A stretch of 19,467 nt of DNA from NCBI GenBank assembly GCA_012516755.1, contig JAAYWE010000308.1, positions 1-19,467 of the forward strand. The letters run 5' to 3'. The stretch is from Treponema sp. Lineage in GTDB: Bacteria; Spirochaetota; Spirochaetia; Treponematales; Rectinemataceae. The notes beneath the pieces were generated by a model that worked only from the letters and a program-made list of their open reading frames with translations, did no database searches and had not been told where the DNA came from. Shown one piece after another: positions 16,801 through 19,467 of the stretch (the stretch's first letter is position 1; the number at the start of each line of letters is the position of its first letter). The position numbers and the translations under genes are program-made.

Positions 16801-17223
16801 GGCAAGCTTGAGGATTACAATGGTTCCATAGAAATGGTCGTGTTTCCAGATCTGTTTGAGAAAAATGAAGCGTCTTTTGTGAAGGATCGTGTCCTTTTCC
16901 TTAAAGGAGTACTGGATGACTCTCGAAGGGATTTTTCGTTAAAGGTGCAAGCTATCCTGGATGCGGCTTCTCTTAAGAATAATTCCTGGAGAGAATTACA
17001 CATCAGGTTTAAGCGAGCAGCCATCGAAGAAGCAGATCTCTATCCGCTAAGAGATGCGCTATATTCTATCCATGGGCAGTGTCGGGTCATTTTTCATGTG
17101 CCCATGAAAGGAGGAGCAGAGACTCTGATCGAAGCTGGAGCTCATACAAAGTGCTCCGCGAGAGATGAGGATATGGCGTTTATAGAAAGACAGGCTGCAG
17201 TGGCGGAGGTATGGCGCAAATGA
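13807..17223 (+). CDS. dnaE: DNA polymerase III alpha subunit DnaE
   Basis: Replicative polymerase of 1138 residues (E. coli DnaE is 1160). The N-terminal PHP domain (about 1-270) starts FVHLHNHSDYSLLDG and retains all nine putative metal ligands: H8, H10, D17, H42, E67, H89, C139, D207 and H209. The polymerase core has GPGRGSGAGSIVAYAM (357-372), catalytic D401 and D403 in PDFDVDFDFERR, and the third aspartate D552 in KMDFLGLKTLT. A helix-hairpin-helix region and an OB fold (about 975-1060) follow. The internal clamp-binding motif position reads SGMLF (904-908), lacking the usual Gln. The ATG at 13807 is the only standard start in the open frame and has no ribosome-binding site. The stop overlaps the next gene by 4 nt. 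Confidence 0.97.
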   Translation: MAEFVHLHNHSDYSLLDGAASIQKLIRKAKALGMPGIAITDHGNMFGAMSFEKECRDFGLNPIIGCEFYVASGSRLEKTGTENGNRYWHLILIAENSTGYRNLLKLTSASYTEGFYYKPRIDDELIAANSDGLIASTACLAGEIPSLILSGKLDQAIKRISFYKELFGKDHFYLELQDHGLEEQKIVNRELIGLSKKLSLPLLATNDIHYVDGEDAIAHDILLCIGTNRKRDDPSRMRFPNDQFYLKSAEEMASIFAEVPEAIANTLVINEMAKLKMEFPGPLLPNYQVPEEFSSPEEYLRHIARQGFQSRYPNPNAEAIHRLEYELDIIIKMGFTGYFLIVWDFISWAKEHGIPVGPGRGSGAGSIVAYAMRITDIDPLKYDLLFERFLNPERVSMPDFDVDFDFERRGEVIDYVTHKYGSDRVAQIITFGTLKAKAVIKDVARALDIPFDEANQIAKLVPEDPKMNLQKAIKKEPKLATLAQNPSYFELFSIAAKLENLHRHSSIHAAGIVIGKTDLIDYVPLYKDPKTGLIATQYTMEYLEACGLVKMDFLGLKTLTLIRNTMELLRKRGIYLKEEDIPEDDPRTFKMLGEGKSTSIFQFESQGMQSILKRAKPSSIEDLIALNALYRPGPMEFIDQYIDSKNGKIAISYPHPSLEKYLKGTYGVIVYQEQVMQVAREVAGYSLGRADLLRRAMGKKKPDILQREEAPFIEGALTRGYSREEAKRIFDILTPFAGYGFNKSHAAAYSVIAYRTAYLKANYSVEFMAANLTNEISNTDKLTVYISEARQMGLSVLPPDINRSEAKFTVDNGQIIYGFLGIKGVGEGIAMEIQKERESHGRFIDFLDFLTRMNNAGINRKTMESLIMAGCFDSLKKGRHELMGNFERAMEYVHEKSSFEASRSGMLFQEDDLGIYPDFVFQPFEEFSNQEMLQAEKELLGFFFSAHPMDEYRMIWERSSTLDLGHLDQASTNREYIVVALLKEFRIYTTQNGRRMAFGKLEDYNGSIEMVVFPDLFEKNEASFVKDRVLFLKGVLDDSRRDFSLKVQAILDAASLKNNSWRELHIRFKRAAIEEADLYPLRDALYSIHGQCRVIFHVPMKGGAETLIEAGAHTKCSARDEDMAFIERQAAVAEVWRK

Positions 17224-18056
17224 AAATTAAGATACTTGGCAATGGCGGCTTCTACAATGAAGGATTGGCCTATAATGCGCTCGCTATAGATGGCCATGTG
17301 CTCGTGGAAACTCCGCCAGACATTCTCCAATCCCTTCATAGTCAGGGAATGAAGCCTTCTCAGATAGATACGGTCTATATAAGCCATAATCACGGAGACC
17401 ACTGTTTCGGCTTTCCGTTCTTCTTTTTTAATTGGCTATATGCAGGAGGTTCGGATTCTCATTATGAAAAACAGACAGAGCTAGTTATAATCGGACCCGA
17501 AGGACTAAAAGAGCATCTCAAAGCTCTCATGCGTCTAGCTATTCTGCCCGAGCATCAATATCTATTCGATTTTGACCAAAGGGTCAAGTTTGTCGAGATA
17601 GACGAAAGATCGATTGTATCCACTAGCGGTGGGCTATGGTTTGGCTTTTTGCGCACAAAGCATTTTGTGCCCACATTTTCGCTTGTGGTTGGTAAAACTG
17701 GACCGGATAAAGGGATTCCTTCTTGTAACGACTATCTCGAGAATGCAATATTTATATATAGCTCAGATACTTCCATGTTCGATGGCATATATAAGTTATT
17801 GAGCTCGAGCGCAAGGCTCATCCTTTGTGATACGAATGGCGAAGAAGATAATGGCGTCCATATGAGCCCAAGAGAACTTATGGCAGCCGAGAATCAAGTT
17901 AGGACAAGGAGCTCTGAGCGTGCAGACCTTTCAGAGTATAGGCTAAGCGGGGAAAACGACAAGGATCGCGTATTGGGAATTCATCTAAGCAAGAAGATGG
18001 ATAGGGCGCAAGGACTCAAGTTCGCCCAGCCTGGCGAAGAATACTGCATCGAGTAG
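17220..18056 (+). CDS. RNase Z-like metallo-beta-lactamase-fold hydrolase
   Basis: Protein of 278 residues with the dinuclear metal site of the metallo-beta-lactamase fold: HNHGDH (56-61), H148 in KHFVPTFSLV, D183 in YSSDTS, and H255 in GIHLS. The KHxVPxF block and the IIGPEGL segment (90-96) resemble RNase Z and its relatives, whose substrates are RNA 3' ends or phosphodiesters. The full RNase Z exosite arm is not obvious, so a true tRNA 3'-endonuclease role is unproven. An in-frame ATG at 17211 is nine bases earlier but directly touches the GGAGGT at 17205-17210; the ATG at 17220 lies at workable spacing and forms an ATGA overlap with the dnaE stop. Translation is therefore probably coupled to dnaE. 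No clear secretion signal is seen. Confidence 0.8.
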   Translation: MKIKILGNGGFYNEGLAYNALAIDGHVLVETPPDILQSLHSQGMKPSQIDTVYISHNHGDHCFGFPFFFFNWLYAGGSDSHYEKQTELVIIGPEGLKEHLKALMRLAILPEHQYLFDFDQRVKFVEIDERSIVSTSGGLWFGFLRTKHFVPTFSLVVGKTGPDKGIPSCNDYLENAIFIYSSDTSMFDGIYKLLSSSARLILCDTNGEEDNGVHMSPRELMAAENQVRTRSSERADLSEYRLSGENDKDRVLGIHLSKKMDRAQGLKFAQPGEEYCIE

Positions 18057-18064
18057 ATGCTTTT
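18046..18064 (+). terminator. Weak hairpin spanning the end of the MBL-fold gene
   Basis: GCATC (18046-18050) and GATGC (18056-18060) pair around GAGTA and are followed by TTTT. The TAG stop lies inside the hairpin. With only five base pairs and four T residues, it is a weak candidate for the terminator of the dnaE transcript. It is the only one I see in the 27-nt gap to the convergent HAD gene. Confidence 0.3.
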
Positions 18065-18083
18065 ATAAAGAAGCTTCAAGGAT

Positions 18084-18770
18084 TTAATCAATATGCTTAA
18101 CCACCCACTCCGTCAGCTCTTCCCAATTCGAAAAGGAAAGATCTGCATCTGAGTTTTGTCTTCCACGCAAGGCTGCTCGCATTCCAGCTTTTTTAGCGCC
18201 TAGGATATCGTACTCGACATTATTCCCAACATAGAGGATCTCGGAAGGCTGGATGCGTATAGTCTGGATTATACCGTCGAATGCACGCTGATGGGGTTTT
18301 AGAACACCCCAATCTTCTGTGCAGAGCTTAAAATCGAATAAATCATCAAGGCCGAGGGATTTCAATTTATTTTGTGGAGGCATATCGGAAAGGGCAGTGA
18401 TTGTTATTCCTCTCTGTCGAATCGCTTCGATCGCTTGCCTTGTCCCCTTATAAGGACGGATCAATGAGAAACGCTCAGGCACAAGATGATAGAAGATTCT
18501 TTCTATGGATCGACCAATTTGAAGCTCGTCTTTTCTGAGACGCTCCGCAACAAGCGATATCTGAAAACTGTGAAGCTCTTCCATGTTTCGAGGAATATAG
18601 TTGGGTTGTGCTTGAAGAAATCTGATTTCTTTTCTCACCTCTGAGAATGCCATGAATATGCGGGGATGGCTAAGAAACAGGTCGATGCATCTCAGCGCGA
18701 TTGAATATTCGGGATAAAGAGTACCATCGACATCAAATGCCACTGCGCGTAGGCGATACCGTCCTTCCAT
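18084..18770 (-). CDS. HAD-superfamily hydrolase (phosphatase-like)
   Basis: Cytoplasmic protein of 228 residues with all four HAD motifs: motif I DVDGTL with nucleophile D13 and acid D15, motif II the serine of ALSD near residue 145, motif III the lysine of LKPHQRAFD near 173, and motif IV YVGNNVEYDILGAKKAGM near 191-208. The helical cap between motifs I and II (subtype C1) places it among small phosphatases such as phosphoglycolate phosphatase or YjjG/pyrophosphatase-like enzymes; the substrate cannot be read from sequence. A TTG at 18776 is two codons upstream of the preferred ATG at 18770. Neither has a Shine-Dalgarno sequence; a promoter -10 lies 8 nt upstream instead. The gene is convergent with the MBL-fold gene and follows the hydrogenase gene on the same strand. 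Confidence 0.88.
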   Translation of the reverse strand: MEGRYRLRAVAFDVDGTLYPEYSIALRCIDLFLSHPRIFMAFSEVRKEIRFLQAQPNYIPRNMEELHSFQISLVAERLRKDELQIGRSIERIFYHLVPERFSLIRPYKGTRQAIEAIRQRGITITALSDMPPQNKLKSLGLDDLFDFKLCTEDWGVLKPHQRAFDGIIQTIRIQPSEILYVGNNVEYDILGAKKAGMRAALRGRQNSDADLSFSNWEELTEWVVKHID

Positions 18771-18777
18771 AAGCAAC

Positions 18778-18807
18778 TTTATATATGAAGCAGAGGAGGG
18801 CTGTCTA
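18778..18807 (-). promoter_or_regulatory. Predicted promoter of the HAD gene, leaderless type
   Basis: On the minus strand TAGACA (18802-18807, five of six matches) and TATAAA (18778-18783) are 18 bp apart, and the overlapping TATATA gives 16 bp. The ATG at 18770 begins 8 nt after the -10, so transcription should begin at or within a base or two of the start codon. This lies in the 110-nt gap before the hydrogenase gene, where no clear terminator was found. Confidence 0.5.
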
Positions 18808-18880
18808 TTACCTATAAAGCCAATAGATCTTCGCAGTGGCGGCGGCCCCGAATATGAAATAAAAGAATGCCTTGAAAATC

Positions 18881-19467
18881 TTAGAATACCCTCGCCTTAT
18901 AGCTGGTATGCAATAGTTCATGGGACAGGTGGCCAAGCGGCTTGCCTAAAAATTCCTTATATAGTGTGACTATTGCGGGATTTTCGTGAGATTTTCTAAT
19001 TGGAAGTCTGCGATCCTCTTCGTAGAGCGATAGGCTACGGGCTCTTTTCTTTTCTATATCTGCAAGTACAGGCTGTCCGCCTCCGCCAACGCAGCCTCCG
19101 GGGCATGACATGATTTCAATGAAATGATAGGGGCTCTTTCCTGCTCGGATCTCGTCCAGCAAAATGCGGGCATTTGAAAGGCCATGGGCAACAGCTACGC
19201 GAACAGGAGAGCCTCCAAGCACAACTTCGGCACTTTTTATCGAATCGAAGCCACGCACTTGGACAAAATCCATGTTCTGCAAAGGTTTCTTTTCGACAAT
19301 CTCATATACAGTGCGCAAGGCAGCTTCCATTACACCGCCGGTAGTTCCAAAAATGGTAGCCGCACCGGTCGATTTGCCCAGAGGATCATCGAAATCCTCT
19401 TGTGGCAAGGCTGTGATGTCTATACCCGCAAGCCTTATCATACGGGCAAGCTCTCTAGTGGTGAGAG
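18881..19467 (-). CDS. [FeFe]-hydrogenase catalytic subunit, C-terminal part (5' end outside window)
   Basis: The last 194 complete codons of an iron-only hydrogenase (HydA/HndD type) end with TAA at 18881-18883; the frame stays open to the right window edge and the ATG at 19441 is internal. Visible family blocks run in order: LARMIRLAGIDI, FDDPLGKSTGAATIFGTTGG, VMEAALRT, and MSCPGGCVGGGGQP, which supplies two cysteines that bind the H-cluster. The iron-hydrogenase small-subunit-like C-terminal domain then follows with RKSHENPAIVTLYKEFLG and SHELLHTSY. The enzyme makes H2 from protons, or in HndD-type complexes couples to NAD(P)H. The N-terminal iron-sulfur domains are not in view, so monomeric and multimeric forms cannot be told apart. 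Confidence 0.95.
   Translation of the reverse strand, partial: LTTRELARMIRLAGIDITALPQEDFDDPLGKSTGAATIFGTTGGVMEAALRTVYEIVEKKPLQNMDFVQVRGFDSIKSAEVVLGGSPVRVAVAHGLSNARILLDEIRAGKSPYHFIEIMSCPGGCVGGGGQPVLADIEKKRARSLSLYEEDRRLPIRKSHENPAIVTLYKEFLGKPLGHLSHELLHTSYKARVF

Noticed and set aside
18061..18083. Strong bidirectional terminator between the MBL-fold and HAD genes
   Set aside because: Only short imperfect stems (GCTTTT/AAGAAGC with a wobble, and the GAAGCTTC palindrome with no loop) are present, and no T-run follows on either strand.
19439..19441. ATG at 19441 as the start of the hydrogenase gene
   Set aside because: The frame is open to the window edge and the upstream residues (LTTRELAR) continue the hydrogenase family alignment, so this methionine is internal.

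Overview
The window reads as a chromosomal stretch of an anaerobic, fermentative bacterium of roughly balanced base composition. The [FeFe]-hydrogenase at the right edge is typical of strict or facultative anaerobes. The style of DnaE together with a ChvE/Ggu-type sugar importer would suit a spirochaete (Treponema/Rectinema-like), but that placement is an impression from protein style, not a computed result. Genes are densely packed. No stretch over 300 bases lacks a gene, and I see no tRNA, rRNA, CRISPR array, insertion sequence or phage gene. Both ends cut through genes.

Layout. (1) 2-3590, plus strand: the 3' end of a ChvE-type sugar-binding protein, then the double-ATPase (GguA) and permease (GguB) of a multiple-monosaccharide ABC importer. 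A perfect 10-bp hairpin separates the binding protein from the ATPase. (2) 3626-8268, plus strand: a complete LivK-H-M-G-F-type ABC importer for branched-chain amino acids or another small polar solute, with a near-consensus promoter, a lipoprotein binding protein, and a strong terminator-like hairpin between livK and livH. (3) 8271-13683, minus strand: a five-gene molybdenum-hydroxylase operon (xanthine dehydrogenase family) in the order FAD subunit, 2Fe-2S subunit, molybdopterin subunit, XdhC/CoxI-type maturation factor, MocA-type nucleotidyltransferase. It ends 2 bp from livF, tail to tail. (4) 13684-13806: a compact divergent promoter region. (5) 13807-18056, plus strand: dnaE, overlapping by 4 nt a gene for an RNase Z-like metallo-beta-lactamase-fold hydrolase. 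(6) 18084-19467, minus strand: a HAD-family phosphatase and the C-terminal part of an [FeFe]-hydrogenase.

How the parts work together: two importers feed sugars and amino acids (or a related solute) into a fermenting cell. The Mo-hydroxylase operon carries its three catalytic subunits plus the two dedicated cofactor-handling proteins, so it looks self-contained, and its probable substrates are purines or other N-heterocycles. The hydrogenase would dispose of reductant as H2.

I did not find a clearly new multi-gene system. The less ordinary signals are two probable leaderless genes (dnaE and the HAD gene), hairpins placed after both solute-binding-protein genes, a complete nine-ligand PHP site together with a degenerate clamp-binding motif in DnaE, and an RNase Z-like hydrolase translationally coupled to dnaE.
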